DNA of 64,000 nucleotides from Pseudomonas putida (GTDB lineage: Bacteria > Pseudomonadota > Gammaproteobacteria > Pseudomonadales > Pseudomonadaceae), in contig CP163498.1 in assembly GCA_041071465.1 (NCBI GenBank), positions 3,862,001-3,926,000 on the forward strand, in the 5' to 3' direction. Each line of letters opens with the position of its first letter. Position 1 is the stretch's first letter. Positions 1-8,915 of this stretch are shown piece by piece. The position numbers and the translations under genes are program-made. Below the pieces are notes generated by a model. It had not been told where the DNA came from and ran no database searches. It was given only the letters and a program-made list of their open reading frames with translations.

Positions 1-120
1 ATGTGTCGGAGCACTGGAGTTGAAGGAGCAAGTCATTGTGTGGGGCGCAGTCCTACCGTTTCCCAGATGTCGCGTTGGTATGAGCGTACCTGCGCAACTA
101 ACCGGCAGGCCGGGCAATGA
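1..120 (+). CDS. 3' end of an unidentified upstream gene (partial)
   Basis: Frame 1 is open from the first base and stops at a TGA that overlaps the ATG of the KAP NTPase gene in an ATGA arrangement. Such a four-base overlap usually means translational coupling in one operon, so this is probably the C-terminal tail of a gene that begins left of the window. The 39 visible codons match no family I recognise. It could also be a chance open frame, because only a short stretch is visible. Confidence 0.35.
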   Translation: MCRSTGVEGASHCVGRSPTVSQMSRWYERTCATNRQAGQ

Positions 121-2450
121 CTGGCAAGATCGCTCGGCTGAGAGCGTGGTGGTCCGCCCGCAACAATGCAGGCTCCCCTGAGCAACCTACAGTGCATCAA
201 TCCGTTGAGGTTGGCTCTGAAGCTCCCATCCGGACGAAATCCGAGGACCTCCTTAGGCGAGCCGACTTTGCAAGCCACATAGCAGATGTGCTATCCGAAC
301 TCAGTCCACGTGAGGGTCGTGTTTTCGCCATCCGCGGTGGGTGGGGGTTTGGTAAGTCTTCCCTGAAATACCTCGTGATTGAGAGGCTTGAATCCCAGGA
401 CAAGGCTGCGGACTGGCTTGATTTCAATCCTTGGCAATGGGGCGATGGCAACGCTATTTCCAGAGCCCTCTTTGGCCAGATCGCCGATCGATTGGGTGGC
501 GAGAATTCCAAAGCTGCAATTGCCCGGGCGGAAGCCCTGAGACGCTACGGAGCAATCCTGGAAGGAGCGAGTGCTCCACTTAAAAAAGCGGGTGAATCCA
601 ATGTGCAGATCTCCGCTGTATTGACAAATGCTTCCGTAATTGTTGCCGCATCAGCTATCGGATTCGATCTCCCAACCGTTGCCGTGGTTGCTGCGGCACT
701 GGCTGGCCTTTCGATTGTCACTTCTGGGATTGGCCGTGTGTTGCGATTTTGGGGGCGTGATAAGAGCAACGAACCCTTGGACAAGGTCCGCGAAGCGCTG
801 GAGAAGCGTCTTGGCAAGCTCACCAAGCCGCTGATTGTTTTCGTCGATGACATCGACCGGTTAGAACCTGATCAGATCCGGCTGCTGGTAAGGCAGGTCA
901 AGGCCAACGCTAACCTGCCGAACATCGTCTTCGTGTTGCTGTTCCAGCCCAGCATTGTTGAGCGAGCGCTTGATCCGGTGGCGGACAACAATGGTCGTGC
1001 CTTCCTTGAAAAAATCGTCCAGGCGAGCTTCGACCTGCCTGCAGTGCCAGCGCACATGGTTTATCGGATCTTTGGTGAGCAGCTTACCCAAGTAGCCGGA
1101 TGGCTCGCGACCGAGGCCAATGGGTTTGATCAAGTTCGATGGGGCAACGCTCTGGTCGGCTGCATCCAACCCAGACTGCGTAACATGCGAGATGCGCAGC
1201 GCCTGCTTTCATCTATCACCGTGCATATGCCACTGCACGCTTCGGGCAGCGTCTTCGAAGTGAATATCGTGGATTTCCTTGTCCTGGAGACACTGCGCGT
1301 CTTCGAGCCAGATCTACACGAAGCATTGTTCCGAGAACGGGATCTGGTTCTGCAAGAGCGCAATGCTGTGAACGAGCGCCGCCAAGAGGTGGTAAAGCAA
1401 GGTGTTGAGCAACTGCTGAACAAGGTGCCGGAGGAGCGCCGGTCAGTGGCCCGTGACACGCTCAAGGAACTCTTCCCACCGCTCGAATGGGCGCTAGGCG
1501 GTACCCACTACGACGGTGGGTTCCGAAGTCAATGGCTGGTGGCAAAGCGGGTTTGTTCGTCTCGCTACTTCCCAAGATACTTTGAGCTGCAGACGGCACT
1601 TGGAGAGGTATCAGAGCGTCGCTTCGTGGAGTTTTTAGAGGCGACAGCATCAGAGAAGGAGTTAGCCGCTGCCGTCGCTTATATCGAAACTGATGGGTTG
1701 CTCCCCTCGTTGGTCAGTAGGCTCGACGAGTCCGTTGACCGTCTCCCTCCAGACAATGCTGCGGTGCTTCTACCAGGAATGTTCAGTATTGCTCAGAAGC
1801 TGGTACGGTTTCGTGGCGACCCTTTCAGCTCTCCATACGTATCTGCGTGGAGAGCAACATCTTGGTATCTCAAAGCGATTCCTCCTGCGGAACGTGGCGG
1901 GCTGGTTTTGGAGGCGCTCCGCACGACCAAAGCGCTATCAGTGGCTGCAATGCTTATCCACTTAAGCGACCCCGCAGATAACAAGCCTGGTGATAGGGAT
2001 AAATTTGATCCCGCACTAGATGAAGGAACCGTGGAGGCGATGAAGGCGCTCTGGGTGAAAATCATCAGAGCCCACGCTGCAGCCGACGTCGCGCTGATCG
2101 CAGAGGACGACCTTGTATCGCTGTTGTATCGCTGGAGGGATTACGCGAAGAGCAATGAAGAGCCTCGACGTTGGATGGCAGAAGCCATCAAGGACGACGA
2201 GGACTTTGCAAAGATCGTCTCGGCCATGATGAGCACTGGCAAAAGCCATTCGGTAAGGGATCGAGTTTCCAAGGTACATAAAATGTTCAGTCGGGAGGCG
2301 GTTGAAGATTTCATTGGTCTTGACGAAGCCCAGGTACGCTGCGATGCGATCAATCCGGCCCGGTTCCCAGAGCATGAGGATTCCTTATGCACTCTGAAAA
2401 GACACCTGGACGCTTGGCGGGAGAATGAGGGTGATCTTCTCTACATGTGA
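117..2450 (+). CDS. KAP-family P-loop NTPase
   Basis: The 777-residue protein has a Walker A motif GGWGFGKSS near residues 74-82 and a Walker B motif FVDDIDRL near residue 240. A hydrophobic hairpin of about 50 residues (roughly 165-210) sits between them. An insertion of membrane segments inside the P-loop domain is the hallmark of KAP NTPases (named for Kidins220/ARMS and PifA), so the protein is probably anchored in the inner membrane with its ATPase domain in the cytoplasm. PifA of the F plasmid excludes phage T7, and KAP proteins are often found on mobile elements, so a defence role is possible but not shown. The long C-terminal half matches nothing I know. The gene starts in a four-base overlap with the preceding reading frame. 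Confidence 0.75.
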   Translation: MTGKIARLRAWWSARNNAGSPEQPTVHQSVEVGSEAPIRTKSEDLLRRADFASHIADVLSELSPREGRVFAIRGGWGFGKSSLKYLVIERLESQDKAADWLDFNPWQWGDGNAISRALFGQIADRLGGENSKAAIARAEALRRYGAILEGASAPLKKAGESNVQISAVLTNASVIVAASAIGFDLPTVAVVAAALAGLSIVTSGIGRVLRFWGRDKSNEPLDKVREALEKRLGKLTKPLIVFVDDIDRLEPDQIRLLVRQVKANANLPNIVFVLLFQPSIVERALDPVADNNGRAFLEKIVQASFDLPAVPAHMVYRIFGEQLTQVAGWLATEANGFDQVRWGNALVGCIQPRLRNMRDAQRLLSSITVHMPLHASGSVFEVNIVDFLVLETLRVFEPDLHEALFRERDLVLQERNAVNERRQEVVKQGVEQLLNKVPEERRSVARDTLKELFPPLEWALGGTHYDGGFRSQWLVAKRVCSSRYFPRYFELQTALGEVSERRFVEFLEATASEKELAAAVAYIETDGLLPSLVSRLDESVDRLPPDNAAVLLPGMFSIAQKLVRFRGDPFSSPYVSAWRATSWYLKAIPPAERGGLVLEALRTTKALSVAAMLIHLSDPADNKPGDRDKFDPALDEGTVEAMKALWVKIIRAHAAADVALIAEDDLVSLLYRWRDYAKSNEEPRRWMAEAIKDDEDFAKIVSAMMSTGKSHSVRDRVSKVHKMFSREAVEDFIGLDEAQVRCDAINPARFPEHEDSLCTLKRHLDAWRENEGDLLYM

Positions 2451-2501
2451 AAAGTGGCAGGCTCACTTGATGGGCCTGCTCCCTTACACCCAACTCACTG
2501 C

Positions 2502-2627
2502 CTAGGCTTTTTGCTTGACCATCAGACTGAGAACAACGGTCAGCACGGTGGCCAAGCAGAGCATAGACGCCATGCCGATCAACCCGGCGGTAAACGACTC
2601 AGTAACATCCTTGAGCCAGCCGACAGC
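2502..2627 (-). pseudogene. C-terminal remnant of an MFS transporter (ACS type)
   Basis: The last 41 codons of this minus-strand frame begin AVGWLKDVTESFTAGL and continue into one hydrophobic helix ending LMVKQKA. The GWLKD-T-SFTAGL pattern followed by a last transmembrane helix is typical of the C terminus of anion:cation symporter family MFS permeases. Upstream in the same frame the sequence turns directly into IS1182-type transposase, so the rest of the transporter was lost, probably when the insertion sequence inserted and was then deleted. Confidence 0.5.
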
Positions 2628-2639
2628 GGTTGATGAGCG

Positions 2640-3170
2640 CAATGCCACCTGCGGCTGCTTGCTTGCCTCGGCGACCTCGGGCGCTGCCCGATCCGCCGAA
2701 TCCATCGCCGCAAGATAGCGGTCAATGCTCTGCTCGATGTGCTGCATTCGCGCCTTGATCTTGCCCTGGGTAAAGTTGCGGTCGCGGTTATTTACGGCTT
2801 TGAATTTGCTGCCGTCGATGGCAATGATCGATTGGGCACAGCACCACGAATTGCCGGCACACGCTGCGAATGGCTTTGCCGTTGTCCCGGCGATAGTCGG
2901 CATTCGTTGAAGTCGGGAGCCAACCGGCCCGTTAGCCACATCAGCTCGACATTGCGCTCTGCCTCGCGCTCAAGCCGGCAGCTGGACTGAATCCGGTTGA
3001 GGTAGCCATAGATGTAGATTTTCAGCAGGATTGCTGGATGGTAGGCCGGACGACCCGTTGCAGCCGGATCGACACCCTCGAAGCCGAGTGCTCCCAGGTC
3101 GAGTTCATCGACGAAAACGTCGACCACCCGAACTGGGTTTTCTTCGGTGATGTAATCGTCCTAAAAAACT
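2640..3170 (-). pseudogene. IS1182-family transposase remnant
   Basis: On the minus strand, the frame from about 3170 contains DYITEENPVRVVDVFVDEL and, further on, GRPAYHPAILLKIYIYGYLN and RNVELMWLTGRLAPDF. These are the N-terminal signatures of IS1182-type DDE transposases. The first ~16 residues are missing. After LAPDF the frame breaks, and a second frame carries IDGSKFKAVNNRDRNFTQ followed by the coiled-coil stretch RMQHIEQSIDRYLAAMDSAD. The catalytic core downstream is gone and the sequence joins an MFS tail. I see no intact ends or target duplication, so this is a dead fragment. Confidence 0.7.
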
Positions 3171-3172
3171 AG

Positions 3173-3565
3173 ACGCGAATGGAACGCCGCTGGTGTCCCG
3201 AGGGTCGAGAAAATTTTGAGGGGTAGTCGCAGCGATCCTTTAGCTCCCAGCCTTGCGACCTTGGGTTCAGAATCCGACCGGCTATGCCCGTCGTCACTAC
3301 CTCAGAGAAACCAGCTTCCTCTGCTGCCAAAGTTGCGGGGGGCTTTTGCTGGTACCCAGTCCCGACAGATGCGCAGTTGCAGCCCTCAGCTGTAAGGATA
3401 CACGAGCTGACAGGCGTGTCAGTCAAATTCGAAGGCCGCGCCTTAACGCACCATACAACGCGACCTATCCCTGAACCACCAGAGTCAATTCCTCGTCAGG
3501 CCGGAAGTGCAAGCCAAGCCGTACCTGACAAAGGAAGGGTGCACTCCAAATCGTATTTCAGCGCT
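3173..3565. other. Intergenic stretch without a convincing gene
   Basis: Reading frames up to about 110 codons exist on both strands here, but none shows a conserved motif, a good ribosome binding site or a sensible composition. The stretch lies between the transposase remnant and the lipocalin-like gene and may be rearrangement debris. Confidence 0.4.
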
Positions 3566-4021
3566 TCAGCCAAGAATGCGACTTGCTCGACTCCAGAGGA
3601 TCCGTGCATTCACCGCACGTCCTAACGACCGATATTGACTGGTATTACCCAGTTCCAACGTATCTCCTACAAGCTTCACGGTTCGCGGCTGCACTTGGCC
3701 TATCCAATTCGGGAACATCGAGACTGCGATGGTGTGGGTGAGCTCACCCGAGTGTTCGTCTACATCAAAGGGGCCGCTGTAGGAGATGTACGACAGGCCT
3801 TGAGAGCGGTACTCCGCATCAGTACCCTCGAACCAGTCACCTGATGAAAACGATGCTCGATTCGGCATGCTCAACTGAGCCGACATATAGCCATCTGCCG
3901 AGTAGATTATGAATCCTTCAGGATGTTCACCGAAGGGGTATACAGGGGCAGATCCGTCCACTGGGTATTCTGTGTAGGTTTCGAGCACCCAGGTTCCAAT
4001 CAGTTTTTCTCGCATGCTCAT
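3566..4021 (-). CDS. Lipocalin-like domain protein
   Basis: This 151-residue protein opens with MREKLIGTWVLETYTEY and continues with HPEGFIIYSADGYMSAQL, the pattern of the Lipocalin_5 fold found in small catabolic-cluster proteins. The second half alternates short beta-strand-like segments and ends near ILWSRA, where the family normally finishes, so it looks complete. Function in this family is mostly unknown; ligand binding is inferred from the fold. A GAGG sequence seven bases before the ATG supports the start. It lies nine bases downstream of the SDR gene on the same strand, so the two are probably one operon. Confidence 0.7.
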   Translation of the reverse strand: MSMREKLIGTWVLETYTEYPVDGSAPVYPFGEHPEGFIIYSADGYMSAQLSMPNRASFSSGDWFEGTDAEYRSQGLSYISYSGPFDVDEHSGELTHTIAVSMFPNWIGQVQPRTVKLVGDTLELGNTSQYRSLGRAVNARILWSRASRILG

Positions 4022-4030
4022 AGTCGTACC

Positions 4031-4795
4031 TCACATCGTCTGCTGCATGTCATTATCGATTGGCAAAAGCTGCCCAGAGATTGACTTGCCTGCGTCCGAT
4101 GCCAGGAAGACTGCTAGTTCTGCAATGTCTTTCGGGTCCACGAGGCGTTGGAGGGATTGAACCGAAAGCGCCTTCCTACGTTCTTCCTCCACGGAGTTGC
4201 CGCTGAGACTGGCTCTACCTTTGAGCACGTTCTCAAAGCGTTCCCCTTCGACAGCTCCGGGCAGAATGGCGTTTACACGGATCCCATACGCGCCGAGCTC
4301 GCGTGAAAGGCTCTTAGTGAAACCAATCAGTCCCCATTTACTGGTCGAGTAGGGGGAACGATCGGGGTAGCCCAGTCGTCCCGCAACAGAAGACATGTTG
4401 ATGATTGAGGGGCGGGATGAACGCTTGAGCGCAGGAACGGCCAGGCGCGTAACGTTGAAGGTACCATTCAGGTTTATCTGCATGACCTTGTCCCACACAT
4501 CAGGGTCAAGCTGCTCAACCGGAGCGGTGGGGCCGGATACCCCAGCGTTGTTGACGAGAACATCTAAACCACCCATGGCATCGATGATGCCTGGAATGCT
4601 GAGTTCAAGGCTGCTGCGATCAGCTATATCGCACACTGCGATGCGGATAGAAGGATGCTCTAATTTGAGGCGGCTTAAGCCCTCAGTGTCGATGTCGACT
4701 ACCGTGACGTCGGCGCCGCGGCTGTTGAATGCCAGCGCGATCGCATGCCCGATACCAGATGCTCCCGCTGTTATCAGTACTTTCTGCTTGGTCAT
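4031..4795 (-). CDS. Short-chain dehydrogenase/reductase (SDR)
   Basis: The product is a classical SDR of about 254 residues. It has the cofactor-binding GASGIG motif at the N terminus, a conserved NNAG, a catalytic Ser in NMSSVAG and the YSTSK tetrad motif (Tyr-x3-Lys). It would oxidise or reduce a hydroxyl/keto group with NAD(P). I start it at the ATG at 4795 (MTKQKVLITAGASGIG) because the longer frame would add 11 residues before the Rossmann fold. The canonical TGGASGIG is ITAGASGIG here, which is tolerated. It is divergently transcribed from the LysR gene, the usual layout of a LysR-controlled catabolic pair. Substrate unknown. Confidence 0.85.
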   Translation of the reverse strand: MTKQKVLITAGASGIGHAIALAFNSRGADVTVVDIDTEGLSRLKLEHPSIRIAVCDIADRSSLELSIPGIIDAMGGLDVLVNNAGVSGPTAPVEQLDPDVWDKVMQINLNGTFNVTRLAVPALKRSSRPSIINMSSVAGRLGYPDRSPYSTSKWGLIGFTKSLSRELGAYGIRVNAILPGAVEGERFENVLKGRASLSGNSVEEERRKALSVQSLQRLVDPKDIAELAVFLASDAGKSISGQLLPIDNDMQQTM

Positions 4796-4896
4796 GATTG
4801 ATTCCCAATAAATGCTCTGGGAGAACAATAGATTCCCGTGAAGCTATCCATGAAATTGTTTATCGTTATGCGACCTATCATCAGGATGGATTGGTC

Positions 4897-5832
4897 ATGG
4901 ACCTATCGCGTATCGACCTCAATCTCTTGGTTTCGCTTGACACGTTACTGGCTGAGCTGAACGTGACCAGGGCAGCTACACGGCTTCATATCAGCCAGCC
5001 AGCAATGTCTGCACAGCTGTCACGCTTGCGCGAGCTCATGGACGATCCGCTGTTGGTCCCTATACAAAAAGGCCGGAGCATGACCCCTACTGCCCGGGCC
5101 TTGGCGTTGCGGGGACCTCTTCGCTCGGCATTGAAGACTCTCGGTTCAGTCATTCAATGTGAGTTGGGATTCGATCCTTTGAACGACAAGAGGGTCTTCC
5201 GGATAGCCGCCTGTGATACAGCCTTGAGCACCATCTGCGAGCCGTTGATCGCCTCAATCACCAAGCACGCAGGCACGCAGATTCAGGTGTCTCTCAATGC
5301 CGTTGATCCTGGACTCATAGGACGGCAAATGGAGGAGGGTTTTTTCGATCTGCTGATCGACTCAAGCCGCGGCGTTCCGCAGGGGGTAAAACTCACAGCA
5401 CTGGGGAACGATGAGTTCGTCATGGCGCAGCGCAAAGATCACCCTCGTGGACGCGAGCCTCTTACCCTGGATGGGTACTGTGAACTCAATCATCTTGTCG
5501 TATCGCCAGAACGGGAGAGCTTCAGGGGTTACATGGATGAGTATTTGCGCTCCGCCGGCATGAGCCGAAGGATCAACCTTACCGTGCCGACCGCTGGGAT
5601 GGTCCCAGGGGTCCTGATGTCGACGGACTTGGTCTGTACGATGCCTCGCATGCTTATTCAGTCCCAGCACGAAGCCATCGAGACGTTTGAGTTGCCGTTT
5701 AAAAGCGAGCCTTTCCAACTCGTGATGGCTTGGCATCCGAGGGATGATGCTGACCCGGCTAATCGCTGGCTGCGTCAGTTGGCCCAAAATCTGGCTGCAT
5801 CACCTCAACCCGCACCGAGTGATGCCAATTAA
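4897..5832 (+). CDS. LysR-family transcriptional regulator
   Basis: The N terminus MDLSRIDLNLLVSLDTLLAE is followed by a winged helix-turn-helix with the typical SQPAMSAQLSRLR recognition region. A C-terminal periplasmic-binding-protein-like effector domain follows, for 311 residues in all. The N-terminal pattern resembles the NodD/NahR side of the family, which often responds to aromatic compounds. I chose the ATG at 4897, with AGGATGGA just upstream, over a start 99 bases earlier that would overlap the SDR start. Divergence from the SDR-lipocalin pair and codirection with the MDR dehydrogenase suggest it controls this small oxidative module. Confidence 0.85.
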   Translation: MDLSRIDLNLLVSLDTLLAELNVTRAATRLHISQPAMSAQLSRLRELMDDPLLVPIQKGRSMTPTARALALRGPLRSALKTLGSVIQCELGFDPLNDKRVFRIAACDTALSTICEPLIASITKHAGTQIQVSLNAVDPGLIGRQMEEGFFDLLIDSSRGVPQGVKLTALGNDEFVMAQRKDHPRGREPLTLDGYCELNHLVVSPERESFRGYMDEYLRSAGMSRRINLTVPTAGMVPGVLMSTDLVCTMPRMLIQSQHEAIETFELPFKSEPFQLVMAWHPRDDADPANRWLRQLAQNLAASPQPAPSDAN

Positions 5833-5983
5833 TTTCGTTATCTGTATAGCGGCTACTGGGCCTGGATAGCTACGTTTGAAGTCGAGCGGATAATTAGAGC
5901 TGTGGCCTCGGATGCGCCGGTCACACCTTAACGGCTCCCAAGAGCCCCACAGCCCTGACAACGAAAAAAAGAGGGTTTGCTTC

Positions 5984-7093
5984 ATGCCAGGTACGATGTT
6001 GGCCGCTCGCCTCCACGAAGTTGGTGGCAAATTTACCGTGGACGAAATTCCTCTTCCTGATGTTGGAGAGCATGACGTCCTGATCAAAACTGCCGCCTGC
6101 GCTGTTATCCCCAATCTGCGCAACGTCGTCACAAATTTCCCGGAGTGGTACCCGTTTCTACCGCTGCCTGAGCTGCCTGCTGTGTTCGGTTTGGACGCCG
6201 CTGGCACCGTGGTATCGGTTGGTCGCTCTGTGAAAGATTTCAAGGAAGGCGACCGGGTCTACGTCAATCCTGGACTGAGTTGCGGTACATGCAAACAGTG
6301 CCTGGTCGGACTTCCGACGCGGTGCGCTAGCTATACCTTCATGGGCTATTTCGGATTCAGCCCGTCTTCGAAAGAGGTATTCCGCGAGTATCGCCATGCC
6401 GGGTACGCCCAATTTCTCCGAGCACCTGCGCGTAACCTGATCACTTTGCCTGACGACTTGTCATTCGAGCTAGCCACACGCCTTGGATACCTAGGCACTG
6501 CTTACTCTGCGTTGAAAAAGCTCGAACTCACGCCAGGTCAGAGCTTGCTGGTACTGGGGGCTTCTGGAACCTTGGGTATCGGTGCGACACTGGCCGCAGT
6601 AGCGATGGGCGTGACGGATATCATCGTGGCAGCACGAGATGGGACTGCACTCGAACGGCTCCGCCAACTGGCCCCAAAGCGCATTCGCACGCTGCAAATC
6701 ACGAGTACCGACTTGCATTCAAGCATTCGTGAAATGGCTACGTGCGGAGTTGATGCAGTCGTTGATACGCTTGGCGCGAAGGCTCCGGCGGAGCTTTCTG
6801 TTTCGGCCATGAACGCCGTTACGTCGGGAGGAAAGATCGTACAGATCGGCGGTGTCAGCGGACCTATTCCTATCGATCCTCACCCGTTCATGTGTACACA
6901 GCTTCAGTACATCGGCTCCCTGTGGTTCACCACCGCAGAAGCCCAGGAGCTGATGGCGTTGATCAGAACGGGATTGCTCGACACCAATCAGTGGGCACCT
7001 CGACCCTACACACTGGACCAGCTCAACGAAGCCCTTGAAGACATCAAAACCGATGCCAGCGGCTTCCTGAACTACTACATCGTGCACAGCTAA
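5984..7093 (+). CDS. MDR-superfamily dehydrogenase (alcohol dehydrogenase-like), first copy
   Basis: This 369-residue protein has a GroES-like N-terminal domain, a four-cysteine structural zinc lobe (NPGLSCGTCKQCL with a further Cys, spacing C-x2-C-x2-C-x7-C) and a Rossmann domain opening GASGTLGIG. The catalytic-zinc His-Glu of the usual GHE motif is replaced: the sequence reads FGLDAAGTV. A second gene in the window (37712-38828) encodes a clear paralogue with the same GLDAAG and the shared PNLRNV, YFGF and LGTAYSALRK/KL motifs. I start at the ATG at 5984 because the longer frame adds a leader with no homology to the paralogue. Probably an NAD(P)-dependent oxidoreductase of an aromatic-pathway alcohol or aldehyde; substrate unknown. 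Confidence 0.8.
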   Translation: MPGTMLAARLHEVGGKFTVDEIPLPDVGEHDVLIKTAACAVIPNLRNVVTNFPEWYPFLPLPELPAVFGLDAAGTVVSVGRSVKDFKEGDRVYVNPGLSCGTCKQCLVGLPTRCASYTFMGYFGFSPSSKEVFREYRHAGYAQFLRAPARNLITLPDDLSFELATRLGYLGTAYSALKKLELTPGQSLLVLGASGTLGIGATLAAVAMGVTDIIVAARDGTALERLRQLAPKRIRTLQITSTDLHSSIREMATCGVDAVVDTLGAKAPAELSVSAMNAVTSGGKIVQIGGVSGPIPIDPHPFMCTQLQYIGSLWFTTAEAQELMALIRTGLLDTNQWAPRPYTLDQLNEALEDIKTDASGFLNYYIVHS

Positions 7094-7197
7094 TGGCGGA
7101 GCAGGGCGACGATACAGATCGTCGCCATGACGTTGTTCTCAGTTCCCTTTTGTTGCTAGGTTGCTCGTATAACTCATTGCCTTTTTGAGGGCTCTCT

Positions 7198-8202
7198 ATG
7201 GCCTGGCCCAACGTCGCCCCATTCGTACCATCTGATCAGGTTCTCGCGGATTTCAGCGTCTGCGAGTCGTCGAATCTTGAGGAGGCAGTGCTGTGCGGTG
7301 AGCGGATGTTTTGCAAGAACCGGCTTGAAAAAAAGGGAACCGAGTTCAAGGCTCAATTTTTTCATCGGTCGGCTGGCGAGGCTGGGGTTGCCAGAATGTC
7401 CTTTGGGGGAGAGGTCGCTATCCATCCAGGGAAGCTGGATAATATCGTGCTGGTCCAGTCGGTCCTCACTGGCCATGAACACGTGATCAGTGATCAGTTA
7501 CGCCTCAACTGCAACCCGGGGCATGCCACCGTTTTCAACTACCACCGGCACTCCTTCTTCAATCATTTCCCTGGCACTGACAAGCTGCTCGTCCGTATTG
7601 ATCGAACGCTGCTGGAAACCATGCTTCAACGTCAGCTGGGGAGGAGTATCAAGCAGGACATTTCCTTTCAGCCTCAGTTGCCAATGGATACCTTCGCTGG
7701 CCAGAATTGGCTGCAGACACTGGGGTGGGCTTACAGCCAGCTGTCGTCCAAGTCATTACATTCATCGCATCTACAAAGCCTAATTGGTGAGGTGCTGGCC
7801 TCTTCTTTGCTCGAGTTCCATGAAAGTAATCACAGCCAGGCGCTGCGGGATTCGGCCGAAAAGAAAGTAGTCCCCGCGGTTGTACGGATGATTGAGGAGT
7901 TCATGGAAGAGCATGCTCAAGAGCCCCTCACGATCTCGCAGATTGCAAGGCACGCTGGCGTGACTGCTCGAACAGTTCAGCTGAGTTTTCAACGCTTCCG
8001 CGGACTGTCACCGATGCAATTCTTGAAGGAGATTCGCCTGCGGCGCGTTCGTGTAGAGCTCGAGACCCCGCAGCATGCTCACGTTCAAGTTTCGTCCACC
8101 GCATTGAAATGGGGCTTTACCCATCTCGGTCGATTTTCCTCTGATTACAAGCAGCGATTCGGAGAATCACCTTCCATGACGATCAAGCGGAGAGGGGGAT
8201 AA
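7198..8202 (+). CDS. AraC/XylS-family transcriptional regulator
   Basis: The C-terminal 100 residues contain the two helix-turn-helix motifs of the AraC family (LTISQIARHAGVTARTVQ, then WGFTHLGRFSSDYKQRFGESP). The N-terminal ~200 residues fit the AraC_binding_2 sensor domain found in XylS- and AntR-type activators of aromatic pathways. Length (334 residues) is normal. The gene lies 104 bases downstream of the MDR dehydrogenase on the same strand and is followed by two hairpin terminators. It may activate the dehydrogenase or a neighbouring operon; the target is not visible. Confidence 0.85.
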   Translation: MAWPNVAPFVPSDQVLADFSVCESSNLEEAVLCGERMFCKNRLEKKGTEFKAQFFHRSAGEAGVARMSFGGEVAIHPGKLDNIVLVQSVLTGHEHVISDQLRLNCNPGHATVFNYHRHSFFNHFPGTDKLLVRIDRTLLETMLQRQLGRSIKQDISFQPQLPMDTFAGQNWLQTLGWAYSQLSSKSLHSSHLQSLIGEVLASSLLEFHESNHSQALRDSAEKKVVPAVVRMIEEFMEEHAQEPLTISQIARHAGVTARTVQLSFQRFRGLSPMQFLKEIRLRRVRVELETPQHAHVQVSSTALKWGFTHLGRFSSDYKQRFGESPSMTIKRRGG

Positions 8203-8416
8203 ATGAGCTTTGTTCAGCGTCTGCTAATAGTGTAGTCCTATGATAAATTGTAGTTGAACAAGCAGGGTGGTGTTGAGCGAAGAAGTCTATCGATAGTGAC
8301 TATTATTATGTTTGATTTCACCGGTTGGAGGTTTTCCATTACTGTACATCTCGATGAAGTGAGGCGCGGTACCCTTCCTTGTACCAAGCGAGTGTCCTTC
8401 ATTGCCCTTTGGTGTT

Positions 8417-8442
8417 GCCGCTTGCCCGCAAGCGGCTTTTTT
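8417..8442 (+). terminator. Intrinsic terminator after the AraC gene
   Basis: A nine-base stem GCCGCTTGC / GCAAGCGGC with a two-base loop is followed by six T residues on the plus strand. It lies about 215 bases after the AraC stop codon. Confidence 0.8.
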
Positions 8443-8529
8443 ACCAAAATTCTTTAAGTCGTTGCTTCTCAGATGAGCGCGTAGTGGCCTTAATTTTGGC
8501 TCCTTGGATGGTATAAATAACCTCCCTTT

Positions 8530-8557
8530 ACTATGGCCGTTAGGCCATAGTTTTTTT
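8530..8557 (+). terminator. Second intrinsic terminator
   Basis: A nine-base stem ACTATGGCC / GGCCATAGT with loop GTTA runs straight into a T7 tract on the plus strand. It faces the minus-strand LysR-type fragment at 8622. Confidence 0.8.
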
Positions 8558-8621
8558 ACGTCTTCGATTTGGAATAGGGTGAAGCCGCCTGGGGGAAGGC
8601 GGTTTAAATATTGCACTTAAC

Positions 8622-8915
8622 TTACTGAGCGCTCTCTTTATCCACGCTGGCGAGTGCCTCCTGCAAAGTGTGGAATGCAGGTCCTAGAGCAGTAGCGAGC
8701 TGGTCAGCGCGCTCTGTTGGTATCCAAGGCCGCTTACCCAAAAAGAGCTCATCGCCAAATCGTTTGCGAAGCTTGGCTATGGTATTGCTGATGGCTGGCT
8801 GTTTTACCCCCAAGCGTTGGGATGCTCGTGTCACTCCTTTCTCTTGGTACACCACCAAGAAAGTGATTAAACTATGTAAGTCTGCATTCAGCAAGATTTT
8901 TTCAGGGCTCTGCAT
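8622..8915 (-). CDS. LysR-type DNA-binding domain only (truncated regulator)
   Basis: The 97-residue product contains only the LysR winged helix (LITFLVVYQEKGVTRASQRL, then KQPAISNTIAKLRKRFGDELF). It stops where the linker helix to the effector domain should begin; full-length members have about 300 residues. The region downstream has no frame encoding an effector domain, so this is a truncation rather than a single frameshift. A GGAG six bases before the ATG at 8915 decides the start. It overlaps the end of the preceding ABM-domain gene by 14 bases. It could be inactive or a DNA-binding competitor. Confidence 0.6.
   Translation of the reverse strand: MQSPEKILLNADLHSLITFLVVYQEKGVTRASQRLGVKQPAISNTIAKLRKRFGDELFLGKRPWIPTERADQLATALGPAFHTLQEALASVDKESAQ

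Larger units (their letters stand above)
8203..8621 (+). other. Intergenic stretch with two plus-strand terminators, possible small RNA
   Basis: No protein frame here is convincing. The stretch holds two separate intrinsic terminators in the same orientation (8417-8442 and 8530-8557). One would suffice for the AraC gene, so the second may end an independent short transcript beginning after the first terminator. I see no motif of a known Pseudomonas small RNA. Confidence 0.35.
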
